64,000 bases of DNA from Armatimonadota bacterium (GTDB lineage: Bacteria > Armatimonadota > UBA5829 > DTJY01): contig JARYMF010000014.1 of the NCBI GenBank assembly GCA_029907255.1, forward strand, positions 1-64,000. The letters run 5' to 3'. Both the position numbers and the translations under genes were made by a program. Shown here one piece after another: positions 43,097 to 52,268 of this stretch. How positions within the stretch are numbered: position 1 is the stretch's first letter; every line of letters begins with the position of its first letter. Below the pieces are notes generated by a model that saw only the letters and a list, made by a program, of their open reading frames with translations, had not been told where the DNA came from and searched no databases.

Positions 43097-43585
43097 TTAA
43101 TGCTTATCGGACTTTTTCTCCTCCTCTGTGTGTCCTTCAATTGGTACTTTGCGCGAAGTTGGTATGTGTTCAAGCTTGGGAAGAGTTACGATTAGAAAAC
43201 CTTCCTTATATTTGGCGCTAATTCGGTTTCGGTCAATCGAAATACCAGGAGGAAGAGGTATGTCACGCTCAAAATGCCCGAAATAACATTCTAATTGATA
43301 GTAGCGTTCTTTGCGCCTGTTATCTACATAGGCTTCGGACCTGTTGCCTTGAACGTTGAGAATGCGTCCGTCTGCCGACAATGTAACGGACAACGATTCT
43401 CTTGGCACACCAGCAATTTCGACTCGCACGACTAGCTCGCCTGGTGTTTCATATGTATCGGCTTTTGGAACCCAAAACTCGGGTTCCTCGGCTGGAAGCT
43501 CGAGTAGTCGGCGCATAGCCTCAGCGGAACAACGTTGCATTTCCAATTCCATTTGTCTGATTAAGTCTTCGTAGTCTTTGAACAT
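43097..43585 (-). CDS. hsp20: Hsp20 small heat-shock protein
   Basis: A 162-residue alpha-crystallin-type chaperone that holds unfolding proteins. The alpha-crystallin domain is at about residues 45-135 (LVVRVEIAGVPRESLSVTLSADGRILNVQGNRS-like; NRISAKYKEGFLIVTLPK), with the N-terminal helix LIRQMELEMQRCSAEAMRRLL and a charged C-terminal tail (EEEKKSDKH). It starts with ATG at 43585 behind GAGG. It lies 35 bases upstream of lon on the same strand, and the two may be co-transcribed. Confidence 0.93.
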   Translation of the reverse strand: MFKDYEDLIRQMELEMQRCSAEAMRRLLELPAEEPEFWVPKADTYETPGELVVRVEIAGVPRESLSVTLSADGRILNVQGNRSEAYVDNRRKERYYQLECYFGHFERDIPLPPGISIDRNRISAKYKEGFLIVTLPKLEHIPTSRKVPIEGHTEEEKKSDKH

Positions 43586-43640
43586 TTACAGACGTACCTC
43601 ACTTAAGCTATTCTTTAATCTTGTAAGAATCTTGCACAGA

Positions 43641-46019
43641 TTACTTCCCCATCGTCACATAAACTTGGTGCACAGCTCCATCCTGGAACGCTGGAATTAG
43701 GTTTGAAGGATACTCTTTTCCGTCTACAACCACCTTCTTAACGCCTTTATTTACGTGCTCTGGATTTTCTACGTGTATTTCATAAATAGCGTTCCTAAAA
43801 GTTCGTTTTATCGAATACCTATCCCATGAGCTTGGGATGCATGGATCTATTCTTAGTCCTTCCAATTCAGGTCTGACGCCCATTATCCATTCGAGCGAGA
43901 CCTTCCACATCCACGCCGCTGTTCCAGTCATCCATGTAAACTCGCCAAGGCCAAAATCTTGCGAATCTGGGCCGTGAACATACTCAGCATAAACGTATGG
44001 CTCAGCTTTGTAAACATCAGGGTTCTTGCCCCTTGTGATAAATGAACTCCTTTTCCAAATGTCGTATGCGCGGTCTCCTCTTCCCAGTATGCATTCTGCC
44101 ATGACCGCCCATGCTACAGGATGGTTGAAAATTGTTCCATTTTCCTTAGTACCGGGCGCAAACCGGGTGATTATTCCTATCTTGGGGTTCGGCTCGGAGT
44201 ATGCCGGAAGGAATAGCACTGGGCCGTATTGGGTTTCGAGATGCTTTTCGACTGCTTGCATGCATGTTAACGCGCGTTCGCCTTTGGCGATGCCGCTCAT
44301 TACCGCCCAGCTTTGGGCATTTAAGAAAATTTTGCCTTCAGGATTTTTTGAACTCCCGAAGACTTGGCCATCGTCGCGCGTGCCTCGAACATACCATTCA
44401 CCATCCCAAAGATGTTCGTTTACTGCGTCGGCAATTTCATCGGCAGCTTTTTCATATTTTTCAGCCAATTGTTCCATACCTGCAGCTCGGAGAATCACAG
44501 ATGATTCTTTCAGCATCCAAACTAAGTGCTCTGAGACCATTGTGCTTTCGCCTCGCCCTTGGCGGCCTACATGGTCGAGGCCATCATTCCAGTCGGCAGC
44601 CTCCATCAAGGATATGCGTCGTGGGCTTAGCCTTGATAAACTATAGTCTAATGCATGGATTAGGTGCTGGCGAACAGTCTCTGCTCCACCGTCATAGTAA
44701 GGGGCTAGCTCATCAAGAAATGATAAATCACCAGTTTCTTTTATGTATTCAACGATACCCATTACAAGCCATAGGGGGTCATCGCTGTGTCCGGTTTTTA
44801 CTCCAATGTTTGTTAGCGGATCCCAATTGTGCAGTGTGCTTCCATCGGGGAACTGGTGCTCAATAATATAAAGAGCTCGCTGGCGTGCCCATTCGGGGTT
44901 ATTCGGTAAGACGCCCAGCATATCCTGCCAGCTGTCGCGGAAACCTACTATTGAGGCGCCGCCGATGTAATAGGAATCCATCCTTGACCACCGTGAAGTA
45001 ATCCAGGACTGGTATTTGTTCCAGATATTGAAAGAAAGGCAGAAATCCGGGTCGGGTGTGAAACACCAAGTGTGTGATATATAACCTTCCCAATATTTTT
45101 TAACCTCTTCGAGAGCATGTTCTGCTTCTTCCCACTTATCATATCGTTCTTTCATAGTAAAGGCATCCTCTTTGCGGGATGCTACTCCTAAGATTATGAG
45201 AAAACGCTTTTCTTCTCCTGGTTGGAGCTCAAAGTTATGTTGAAGAACACCAACGATTTCTCTTCCATTTCCTAAGCTATTTGTGCATTGCCCTTGTTCG
45301 ACTACTATAGGACGTTCCCAGCCTCGGTAAACTCCTAGGAAGTTTTCCTCCAGGCAATCAAAGCCGGCAGGCTTGATGTTTGATGTAAAAAAGGCATACT
45401 TATCCCACCGAAGATTTGGATTGCCGGTGCCAATTGGCGCAACGTTCCAGAACCGTGTGGTAACAACGATTGTGTCATTTTCAAAATATACCTCATTGAA
45501 AAGTTGGGCGAAAGACGCCTCAATTAAATTGAATGCATAGTTTGCTAGCGACCACTCGATTGCTGAGAATGACGCAAGCTTCCTAGGTTTGTCACCGACG
45601 TTTTTAACCTTTACCATCCAGATTTCGCAATCATCGCGCCTTGGAACAAAATATGTAATCTCGCCTGCGATTTCGCTATACTCCGATTTAAGTTTTGTGT
45701 ATCCTAGGCCATGTCTGGATTCCCAATTTACATATGGCTTTTGGACCGGCTGCCAATTGATATTCCAGTACTCCCCAGTTTCCATGTCACGAAGGTATAC
45801 AAATCGGCCTGGACAATCGCGGTACACAACAAACGGAGGGTATTCTTTGGTGATTCGATTGTAACCTGAAGTTTCATAAAATGAATACCCTCCGCCTGTT
45901 TGTGAGCAAAGAGCACAATACTTTTCATTTGAGAGGTAGTTAATCCAAGGCCGAGGGGTATCCGGTCTATACATGATATACTCTTTCCCATCAAGCGAGA
46001 AATCACCGTATTTACTCAT
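43641..46019 (-). CDS. Glycoside phosphorylase of family GH94 (cellobiose/chitobiose phosphorylase type)
   Basis: The protein has 792 residues, typical of GH94. Inverting phosphorylases of this family cleave beta-glucosides such as cellobiose with phosphate, giving glucose 1-phosphate. The (alpha/alpha)6 catalytic barrel includes the general-acid motif ADWNDGLDHVG near residue 470. The N-terminal beta-sandwich and small C-terminal jelly-roll are both present (MSKYGDFSLDGKEYIMYRPD; VDGKEYPSN near the end). No signal peptide is present, so the substrate must be imported. Its start overlaps the stop of the BON gene (ATGA), an odd partnership. Exact substrate (cellobiose, chitobiose, laminaribiose, sophorose) cannot be read from sequence alone. 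Confidence 0.88.
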   Translation of the reverse strand: MSKYGDFSLDGKEYIMYRPDTPRPWINYLSNEKYCALCSQTGGGYSFYETSGYNRITKEYPPFVVYRDCPGRFVYLRDMETGEYWNINWQPVQKPYVNWESRHGLGYTKLKSEYSEIAGEITYFVPRRDDCEIWMVKVKNVGDKPRKLASFSAIEWSLANYAFNLIEASFAQLFNEVYFENDTIVVTTRFWNVAPIGTGNPNLRWDKYAFFTSNIKPAGFDCLEENFLGVYRGWERPIVVEQGQCTNSLGNGREIVGVLQHNFELQPGEEKRFLIILGVASRKEDAFTMKERYDKWEEAEHALEEVKKYWEGYISHTWCFTPDPDFCLSFNIWNKYQSWITSRWSRMDSYYIGGASIVGFRDSWQDMLGVLPNNPEWARQRALYIIEHQFPDGSTLHNWDPLTNIGVKTGHSDDPLWLVMGIVEYIKETGDLSFLDELAPYYDGGAETVRQHLIHALDYSLSRLSPRRISLMEAADWNDGLDHVGRQGRGESTMVSEHLVWMLKESSVILRAAGMEQLAEKYEKAADEIADAVNEHLWDGEWYVRGTRDDGQVFGSSKNPEGKIFLNAQSWAVMSGIAKGERALTCMQAVEKHLETQYGPVLFLPAYSEPNPKIGIITRFAPGTKENGTIFNHPVAWAVMAECILGRGDRAYDIWKRSSFITRGKNPDVYKAEPYVYAEYVHGPDSQDFGLGEFTWMTGTAAWMWKVSLEWIMGVRPELEGLRIDPCIPSSWDRYSIKRTFRNAIYEIHVENPEHVNKGVKKVVVDGKEYPSNLIPAFQDGAVHQVYVTMGK

Positions 46020-46246
46020 TGATCCAACCCCCTTACCAAAAGTTCGTCAACGTTAACATGCCTGACCCCCGGTACCCCGCTAACAATAAACTGCGCGACG
46101 TCTCTTTGCTCGAGGTTTTCCACATACCCTTTGAGGAAAACATTCCCTGCAGAGACACGCACCTCTATTGGCAGTCCGCTTATTCGTTTGTCAGATGCAA
46201 GTGCATTCCTAACTCTGTTTGATAAAGCTTCATCTGCGACAGTCAT
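46016..46246 (-). CDS. Short BON domain protein coupled to GH94 phosphorylase
   Basis: The ATG at 46246 behind GGAGAGG gives 76 residues; the longer upstream frame to 46465 lacks a ribosome site and family support. The whole protein is a single BON domain (DEALSNRVRNALASDKRISGL...GNVFLKGYVENLEQRDVAQFIVSGVPGVRHVNVDEL). It has no signal peptide. The stop overlaps the GH94 start. It appears to head the same block of BON, GH94, Hsp20 and Lon genes. Confidence 0.85.
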   Translation of the reverse strand: MTVADEALSNRVRNALASDKRISGLPIEVRVSAGNVFLKGYVENLEQRDVAQFIVSGVPGVRHVNVDELLVRGLDQ

Positions 46247-46646
46247 TTTCAAAACCTCTCCTACTTCTATTTTTTGGGATGTTTGGTAGCTTATAAAGCA
46301 ACTATAGTGCGTTGAATGAGATCTACGTTTTATGAAGTTTTGCGATTCCTGTATTATATCTTCAAAAGCACGATATCCGGCTACAAAATGCCTACCCATG
46401 GGTGCGATAGTTCTAAACTCAGCAGAAACAAGCATACCCAGCGCTTGATTTGCAATTGTGCACAATCTAGCCTAACAAAATGTTATTTGCTTATGCTTCG
46501 GGCATCTTAGTGTAAGGTTGATTTATAATTGGGGCTAGTCAAGACATGAAAAATGCGTTAAAATCTAGATTGTTGTGTTTTGAAAATGTTTAAGTAGGGC
46601 TAAGCCCACAACTCATAGCGATTAAAATAAGAAAGGAGAAACATTA
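46247..46646. other. Divergent intergenic region, ferredoxin/BON-GH94
   Basis: No gene is visible in these 400 bases. A TATAAT at 46524-46529 lies about 120 bases before the ferredoxin start, but no good -35 is found upstream of it. No strong repeat. Confidence 0.45.
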
Positions 46647-46817
46647 GTGGCTTACAAGATTACTGATGAATGCACCATGTGCGGAACCTGCATTGAGGAA
46701 TGCCCATTTGAAGCAATTAAAGAGGGTGACCCCAAATACGTAATTGACCCTGATATTTGCACCGACTGTGGCTCATGCCAGGCTGTGTGCCCGACAGGAG
46801 CGATTGTAGAGGACTGA
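46647..46817 (+). CDS. Small 2[4Fe-4S] ferredoxin
   Basis: A 56-residue protein, GTG start at 46647 behind AAGGAG. It has two CxxCxxCxxxCP motifs: CTMCGTCIEECP (residues 9-20) and CTDCGSCQAVCP (38-49). It is the classic bacterial low-potential ferredoxin that shuttles single electrons. Length and spacing match clostridial-type ferredoxins. A terminator follows immediately, so it is probably a single-gene transcript. No obvious redox partner (PFOR, hydrogenase) is adjacent. Confidence 0.96.
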   Translation: MAYKITDECTMCGTCIEECPFEAIKEGDPKYVIDPDICTDCGSCQAVCPTGAIVED

Positions 46818-46843
46818 GTTTTTTAAAAGATTAAAATTGCGTG

Positions 46844-46890
46844 AACGGCATCCAGGGATGGTTCCGTCGGTGGGTGCCGTTTTTCTTTTC
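46844..46890 (+). terminator. Terminator after the ferredoxin gene
   Basis: AACGGCA (46844-46850) pairs with TGCCGTT (46875-46881), enclosing a long loop, and the right arm runs into TTTTTCTTTT. Confidence 0.75.
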
Positions 46891-46931
46891 AGCTTTGGAA
46901 AGAATGAGTTCCGCGTCTGAGGAGGCAAGCA

Positions 46932-47774
46932 ATGAAGGTCGCAGTGAGTGTTCGAAGTTTTGCTCTGGATTTCTATCGAGGTGAAATGGACCTTGAGAAA
47001 TTTATATGGAAGGCAAAAGAGTTGGGTGCAGATGCTGTAGAGCTCAGCAGTTTTTATTGGCGAGACCGAAACGCAGAAATTGGAAAAGTCAAATCTGCAT
47101 TAAAGGAAGCCAAAATGCCTGTGTGCACATGGGCTGTATGGAATAACTTTGTGAATCCTGATCTTGTTCAGCGTGAGGAAGCCCTAAATAGTATCTACAA
47201 TGGCATTGAAGAAGCAGTGAACCTAAACTGCGGTGTAGTTAGGGTTTTATTGGGTACTGTTGCCAATGGTGTTTTGTTTCAGACTGCTCTTGATTGGATA
47301 GTTACAGGGTTGGTGGAAGCAGTTAAATACGCGGCACCACATGGGGTGGTGCTTGCTATTGAAAACCATGGATTTTTGGTTAGTAAGGCTGAGCAAATCG
47401 AGGATGTAATTAAGACTGTGGGCTCACCTATACTGCGTGTAAATGTTGATACAGGCAATTTTCTTCTTGTAAACCAATCCCCTGCAGACGCAATTAGAAG
47501 GTTGGCTCCTTGGATTATCTCCGTACATTTGAAGGATTACAAAGAAGTTCCTATTGGTTACCAGGGAAATGCTTGCATTGCCGCAGATGGCAGGAAATAT
47601 ATGGGGACAGTACTTGGTGAGGGCGATGCAGATATCCAGGAGTGCTTGAAGGTGTTAAGAGAAACAGGCTACAAAGGCTATCTTAGTATTGAATACGAAG
47701 GCGATGAAGATCCTTCCGCTGCTGTTTCAAAAAGCATTGCCTACGTGCGTTCGCTTCTAGCTTCACCTAATTAA
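46932..47774 (+). CDS. Sugar phosphate isomerase/epimerase-like TIM-barrel protein
   Basis: A 280-residue protein with ATG at 46932 behind GAGGAGG. The fold is the AP endonuclease 2-type barrel. Candidate metal ligands include Glu in VLAIENHGFLVS, Asp in LRVNVDTGNF, His in IISVHLKDYKEV and Glu in GYLSIEYEGDED. This set matches metal-dependent isomerases and epimerases acting on keto-sugars. It is not part of the 16.8-30.6 kb cluster, but could act on similar substrates. The next gene is a regulatory phosphatase, so functional context is lacking. Confidence 0.82.
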   Translation: MKVAVSVRSFALDFYRGEMDLEKFIWKAKELGADAVELSSFYWRDRNAEIGKVKSALKEAKMPVCTWAVWNNFVNPDLVQREEALNSIYNGIEEAVNLNCGVVRVLLGTVANGVLFQTALDWIVTGLVEAVKYAAPHGVVLAIENHGFLVSKAEQIEDVIKTVGSPILRVNVDTGNFLLVNQSPADAIRRLAPWIISVHLKDYKEVPIGYQGNACIAADGRKYMGTVLGEGDADIQECLKVLRETGYKGYLSIEYEGDEDPSAAVSKSIAYVRSLLASPN

Positions 47775-47900
47775 TAGTTTGGAAATGAAATACTTGCCGC
47801 AGTAATAGCTTCCCAAGGGCCAGTCAATTGCAGTTTTTATTCAAGGCAAAAGTGTCATAATAATTTTAGAGATAATTGGTTGCAGATAATAGGTAGCATT

Positions 47901-50243
47901 ATGCCTTCAACTGACAGAAAGATAAGTTTAAAAATCAGGCTATTGGTTGTACTCCTTGCTGCTGTGATTATCCCTTCGGTAGTGATTGCAGGAATTCTAG
48001 TGCGCACGGGTGCCGAAAGAGAGCAACGCCGAATCTTTGCTGAGATGCAGGCGGTTGCGGAAGCGGTTTCAGACGACATTAGTGAGTTTATGGGCAATGT
48101 GCAATCGATCTTGGTAACGGCTAGCCTTTCTCATGCTTACTGGGTTTCTAGGCGACAAGCCCTGACCGATTTGCAAAAGAAGTTTCCCTTTTTTAAACAA
48201 TTGGCAATCTATGATTTTTCAGGGATTGTCCAAGTTATAGTCCGACAAAAGGGCGCCACTTGGCAACCCCCACAAGTTCTAACAAGAGCGGCGATAAAAG
48301 AAGCAATGGCAGGGCGAAATTATACTAGTGATGTTCAGTTTGTCATGCCTCACTACCCTTTGGTTCTTGTTGCTGTGCCAATTGGTCAGCCAGGAGAGCC
48401 TCCGTCAGAGGTGCTTTTTGGTGTTGTCAGCCTTGAGACCCCGAAAGATATTATAAGCAAAATTCGCATGGGGCGGGGGGGATATGTTTTCGTTGTCGAT
48501 AAAAAGGGGCGAGTTATTGCCCATCCTCTAGAACGCATGCACTTAATAGGTGCCGATTTCTCGCGGCTTGGCCCTGTGCGACAAGCTCTTGAAGGAAAAA
48601 CTGATACTGCTCTTACGCGAGAAGATATTTTTACAGATCCATCAGGGAGGGAAGTTGCAGGAGTTTTTCACCGGATTCCCGATCTTGGCTGGGTTGTAGT
48701 TGTTCAAGTTCCAGTAAGCGAAGCTTTTGGATCTCAGGCTGGAACATTTGCAATAGCATTGGCTTGGGCATTTTTATTTGCCGTTCTTTTTGGTTTATTT
48801 GGGTTGTATTTGGTTCGGCGAGTAACCATCCCCATATCGAAGCTCAAGGAGGGAGCCGAAGCTATAGGCGCTGGAAATCTTTCTTGGCGCATTAATGTTC
48901 GAACGAGAGATGAATTAGAAGACCTTGCAGACGCTCTGAATCGAATGGCGGAAAACTTAGAGGTCTCTAGACGCCAACTTGAGGAAGAGCATGACCGAGC
49001 CGTTAAGGCTGCAAGAGAAGCCAACATATTGTTTAGGGTATCCCAGTCATTGGTGTTTTCCATGGACCTTGAACACCGGCTGATGGTTGTAGCCAGAAAC
49101 CTTGCTGATGTGTGTGATGCAAGCAAAGCCGCACTTTGGCTAGTAGAGAACGGATACTTGAAACCTGCAATTTCTCATGGTTTATCTGCCGAAGAAAAAG
49201 AGTTTCATGCGAGCTGGAGCTTGCCTCTTTCAGCGGCTGCTCAAATGGTAAAGGAGGCTGTGGAAAGACGGAAACCAATTGTTATACACGATGCGGCAAA
49301 TGATCCTCGTGTGCCGCCCGAATTCGCCGAAAAGCTCAAATTGCGGTCGCTTCTTGCGGTTCCCCTTGTGTTCCATGAAAATGTGATAGGGTATGGAATA
49401 ACTTTTACTCAGGATGAATTGCGAAGATTCACGCGGCGCCAGGTAAGGCTTGCACAAGCCGTAGCTGCACAAGGTGCGGTGGCGATAGAAAATGCGCGCG
49501 CTTATGAGCGAGAACGTCGGATATCAGAGACGCTTCAGAGGTCCTTCTTGCCTGATGTGCCGCAGGTAATTGGTAGCTTCCAGTTTGCTGATAGATACGA
49601 GGCGGCTTTGGCGGAGGCACAAATCGGCGGTGATTTCTATGATGTCATAGAAATTTCTCCTGATAAGGTAGCTTTGGTTATGGCTGATGTATCAGGAAAA
49701 GGGCTGAGCGCAGCAATTCATACGGCTCTGATAAAATATACTGTTCGTGCATATGCAATTGAGGGTCTCGATCCAATAGGCCTTATTACAAAATTAAACA
49801 AAGCGGTATATAAGTTTATTGGTGGCCAAGTTTTCATTACTTGCTTCTATGGTGTGCTTGATACGGTTTCTGGCGTGCTTGAATATGTGAATGCTGGTCA
49901 TGAATTGCCACTTCTCAATAGCAGCCGACGTAAGCTGTGTATGTCGCTGGCTACTACGGGCACAGCGCTTGGGATTGTTGAAAGTTTTCCATTTACTTCA
50001 AAAAGCATCAAGTTTGAGCCTGGGGACGTCCTTCTCTTATATACGGATGGTGCAACAGAAGCCCGGCGTAATGGCCAATTCTTGGGCATAGAAGGGCTTG
50101 AGGAAATGTTCTGCCAGTTCGCTCATGAGGATGCCCTGTATATAGTAGACCAGCTGGATTTACGCATCCGTGAATATGCAAAGGGCGTTCTCCACGATGA
50201 CCTAGCGTTGCTTGTTGTAAAGGCAGGGCAAGAACTAAAATAA
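47901..50243 (+). CDS. Membrane RsbU-type serine phosphatase with sensor, HAMP and GAF domains
   Basis: The ATG at 47901 gives 780 residues; an in-frame TTG at 47880 is possible. Residues 12-34 and about 280-303 are membrane helices that flank a periplasmic Cache-like sensor. A HAMP domain follows (about 303-355), then a coiled coil (350-375), a GAF domain (about 378-540) and a PP2C/SpoIIE phosphatase (about 560-780) with GGDFYDV, VMADVSGKGLSAAIHTAL and LYTDGATEARR. In the general-stress pathway such phosphatases dephosphorylate a STAS anti-anti-sigma protein. No STAS gene is visible here; the next gene resembles a degenerate RsbW kinase. Confidence 0.9.
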   Translation: MPSTDRKISLKIRLLVVLLAAVIIPSVVIAGILVRTGAEREQRRIFAEMQAVAEAVSDDISEFMGNVQSILVTASLSHAYWVSRRQALTDLQKKFPFFKQLAIYDFSGIVQVIVRQKGATWQPPQVLTRAAIKEAMAGRNYTSDVQFVMPHYPLVLVAVPIGQPGEPPSEVLFGVVSLETPKDIISKIRMGRGGYVFVVDKKGRVIAHPLERMHLIGADFSRLGPVRQALEGKTDTALTREDIFTDPSGREVAGVFHRIPDLGWVVVVQVPVSEAFGSQAGTFAIALAWAFLFAVLFGLFGLYLVRRVTIPISKLKEGAEAIGAGNLSWRINVRTRDELEDLADALNRMAENLEVSRRQLEEEHDRAVKAAREANILFRVSQSLVFSMDLEHRLMVVARNLADVCDASKAALWLVENGYLKPAISHGLSAEEKEFHASWSLPLSAAAQMVKEAVERRKPIVIHDAANDPRVPPEFAEKLKLRSLLAVPLVFHENVIGYGITFTQDELRRFTRRQVRLAQAVAAQGAVAIENARAYERERRISETLQRSFLPDVPQVIGSFQFADRYEAALAEAQIGGDFYDVIEISPDKVALVMADVSGKGLSAAIHTALIKYTVRAYAIEGLDPIGLITKLNKAVYKFIGGQVFITCFYGVLDTVSGVLEYVNAGHELPLLNSSRRKLCMSLATTGTALGIVESFPFTSKSIKFEPGDVLLLYTDGATEARRNGQFLGIEGLEEMFCQFAHEDALYIVDQLDLRIREYAKGVLHDDLALLVVKAGQELK

Positions 50244-50617
50244 AGAACTCTAGGGCTAAAGTTTAGTAGGATTATGCATTTCGCAATTATGTCCAATTTT
50301 TGAGCACCGCGGGGAAATCTCTCTGAATTATATGACTATGTCGTAACAAACCGCATTGAGAAAACTCTTGATTTTCCTAGATTTAACGTGTACTTTTAGC
50401 TTTTCTGCATGCCAAATTTATGGCCGAAAAATAACATTTCTGACCCTTCAAATTTCATTGACGCCCTGGTAGCCCCATGGTAAATTTTCTGCTGTACCTA
50501 TAAACCAATGCCGATTTTAGCATTGTCTAGTGGCGGAATCGGCAATGACAGGCTTGTTTTCCTCACGACAAGATCTTTGCAATTTCTGACAATGCACATG
50601 GATGGAGAGTAAGAAGC
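50244..50617. other. Intergenic region between phosphatase and RsbW-like genes
   Basis: No gene is visible in these 374 bases and I see no strong repeat or promoter. Confidence 0.45.
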
Positions 50618-51085
50618 ATGACCACGGAAGTTCAAATAAGAAAAAGCCGTCGCTACCTGCCGCAACTACGCAAAATAGTTGCCTGTCTTGCCGCAAAGCT
50701 GGGGATGAGTTGGAAAGATATTGCAGATACCGAGGATGCGGTAAGCGAAATATGCTCAATATCCATAGACAGAGCAGATGGAAAATGTGAGGAAAACCTT
50801 TTCATCAAATTGGCTGTTTATGGCACATGCATGGCGGTGGAGGTAACCGACCCTTCCAAAGCTATTGACCCGATATGTTCTGACAACGGGTGCCAAAATG
50901 AGTATCTGCAGGTATTGGAATGGGATAAGCTTTTGGAGCTTGCAGATAATGTTGAGCTAATCCGTGGTGATGAAGGTACTACTATTAGGATTGTCAAATA
51001 CGCGGATAGACTTAGGAATACTCGACTAGCCGAAGAATCGGTTCATTTATCTGCCGCATCTGAGACCGCCAATTTGCATGCCTGA
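50618..51085 (+). CDS. Degenerate RsbW-like ATPase-domain protein
   Basis: A 155-residue protein. The N-terminal half matches the HATPase_c_2 fold of RsbW/SpoIIAB anti-sigma kinases: [18 protein letters not shown] (helix) and [20 protein letters not shown], which is the N-box region, with Ser-Ile where active kinases have Asn. The usual G1 box (DxGxG) is replaced by [10 protein letters not shown], so ATP binding is doubtful. The end includes [11 protein letters not shown], similar to the family's final strand. It may bind a sigma factor or STAS protein without phosphorylating it. The last 43 bases overlap the opposite-strand CFI-box gene. ATG at 50618; the ribosome site is weak. Confidence 0.65.
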   Translation: MTTEVQIRKSRRYLPQLRKIVACLAAKLGMSWKDIADTEDAVSEICSISIDRADGKCEENLFIKLAVYGTCMAVEVTDPSKAIDPICSDNGCQNEYLQVLEWDKLLELADNVELIRGDEGTTIRIVKYADRLRNTRLAEESVHLSAASETANLHA

Positions 51086-52236
51086 ACTAAGGGTTTGAGC
51101 GATTTCCTCACTATAGTACGGGCATTCTCGTGGTTGGCTATAAACCTTGCAATTGGCGGGCTTATTTTATAATACACGGCTATGATAGCTCTTCCTGGTA
51201 AATTCGTGAGGAGATAATCATCCCTGAACTTTCGGAGTATTACCACCTCTTTTGCCATTGGTGTTCCATATGCAGCCGTGGCAATAAAGCATTGTGGAGC
51301 GCCAAAGTCCGTCTTTCGAAAATCTATTTGTTCAATTACCCATCTATTACGCGTCTTGGTGAGATAATAGGCCAAATAGGCGGTGCGTGTTCGATGATCA
51401 GGACCAACAAAGACGTGCTTAGCCCTTGCAATTGCTTCATCCCCATGAAATTCAACGGTGGTGAACCTGAACTCAGTCGTGTCTATTTGGTCTAAAGCTT
51501 CGGCAGTAAGCTTAAATATTTGGCGTGGGGTAAGAGTATGGGAGTACCTGCCTTTATAGTAAATGCTTATTTCTCCATGGGGGTCAACATGCCACATTAA
51601 GAACTCGGGGTCTTTTTCCCACCAAGTTGCCTGAATATCTACAAGTGCTTCCTCAAGTGACCCTGGGGGTGGCTCCCGATATTCGTAAATTCGTCGCCAA
51701 GGTTTATGCTTACGCTCCCAATAGTCATTGATTATCACAATCGCTCCGATGTCATAGTGGGGGTAAAACCTATAACAATGCTTATCATAAGGATAGAAAA
51801 AATCGTCATGAAAATGCCGGCGGAATTCGTAAAGAGGGTCGCGCTGTTCGCTTCGTTTTTGAATTTGACTGCCAAGGTTGCGCGTTCCAGGTCCTCTGTG
51901 GGCTGGTGAAGGATAGGGGATGTCTCTCTGTTCCTCATTTCTACGGTAAAGCTCGTCATTCGGTTGTTCGGAGGGTCTTGATTCATCCCTTCGCTCGGAC
52001 TTCTTTTCTACTGGCGGAGGGGGAGGTGGAGAAGGCTTCGGACTTTCTTGCGGTTCGGTTTTGTTTTCCTTTTCCTCGCTTGAAGTTTCAGACGAATCAG
52101 TATTTGGCTTAGTCTTGGTAACACCTTTGGCGACTGCGGGTTTGCAGAAGGGTGGTGCATTGATATAAATAGCGGTCATGACAAATGTTATTAGAAGAAC
52201 CGCGCAGAAAAACCTTATGGAGAGTTTTGCTCTCAT
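51043..52236 (-). CDS. Exported protein with C-terminal CFI-box region
   Basis: A 397-residue protein with an N-terminal signal peptide or anchor (residues 8-27) and possible cleavage after AVA. Residues about 40-130 are low-complexity Pro/Ser/Glu/Lys. Residues about 185-305 share a domain with the neighbouring paralogue (LxxIQxxWxxxD...IYYKGRYS...[13 protein letters not shown]), likely an NTF2-like fold. The C-terminus carries [11 protein letters not shown], the invariant start of the CFI-box-CTERM region, and an amphipathic tail ([13 protein letters not shown]...[21 protein letters not shown]). Many CTERM regions are proposed anchoring or sorting signals; how the CFI box acts is not established. 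Confidence 0.78.
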   Translation of the reverse strand: MRAKLSIRFFCAVLLITFVMTAIYINAPPFCKPAVAKGVTKTKPNTDSSETSSEEKENKTEPQESPKPSPPPPPPVEKKSERRDESRPSEQPNDELYRRNEEQRDIPYPSPAHRGPGTRNLGSQIQKRSEQRDPLYEFRRHFHDDFFYPYDKHCYRFYPHYDIGAIVIINDYWERKHKPWRRIYEYREPPPGSLEEALVDIQATWWEKDPEFLMWHVDPHGEISIYYKGRYSHTLTPRQIFKLTAEALDQIDTTEFRFTTVEFHGDEAIARAKHVFVGPDHRTRTAYLAYYLTKTRNRWVIEQIDFRKTDFGAPQCFIATAAYGTPMAKEVVILRKFRDDYLLTNLPGRAIIAVYYKISPPIARFIANHENARTIVRKSLKPLVQACKLAVSDAADK

Positions 52237-52268
52237 TTTTCAAACTCTCTTCTTGCGTTTTATCGCCA

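Noticed and set aside
46247-46465. N-terminal extension of the BON protein at 46016-46246
   Set aside because: The extension has no ribosome site and no family similarity, while ATG 46246 has GGAGAGG at good spacing and begins the BON domain.
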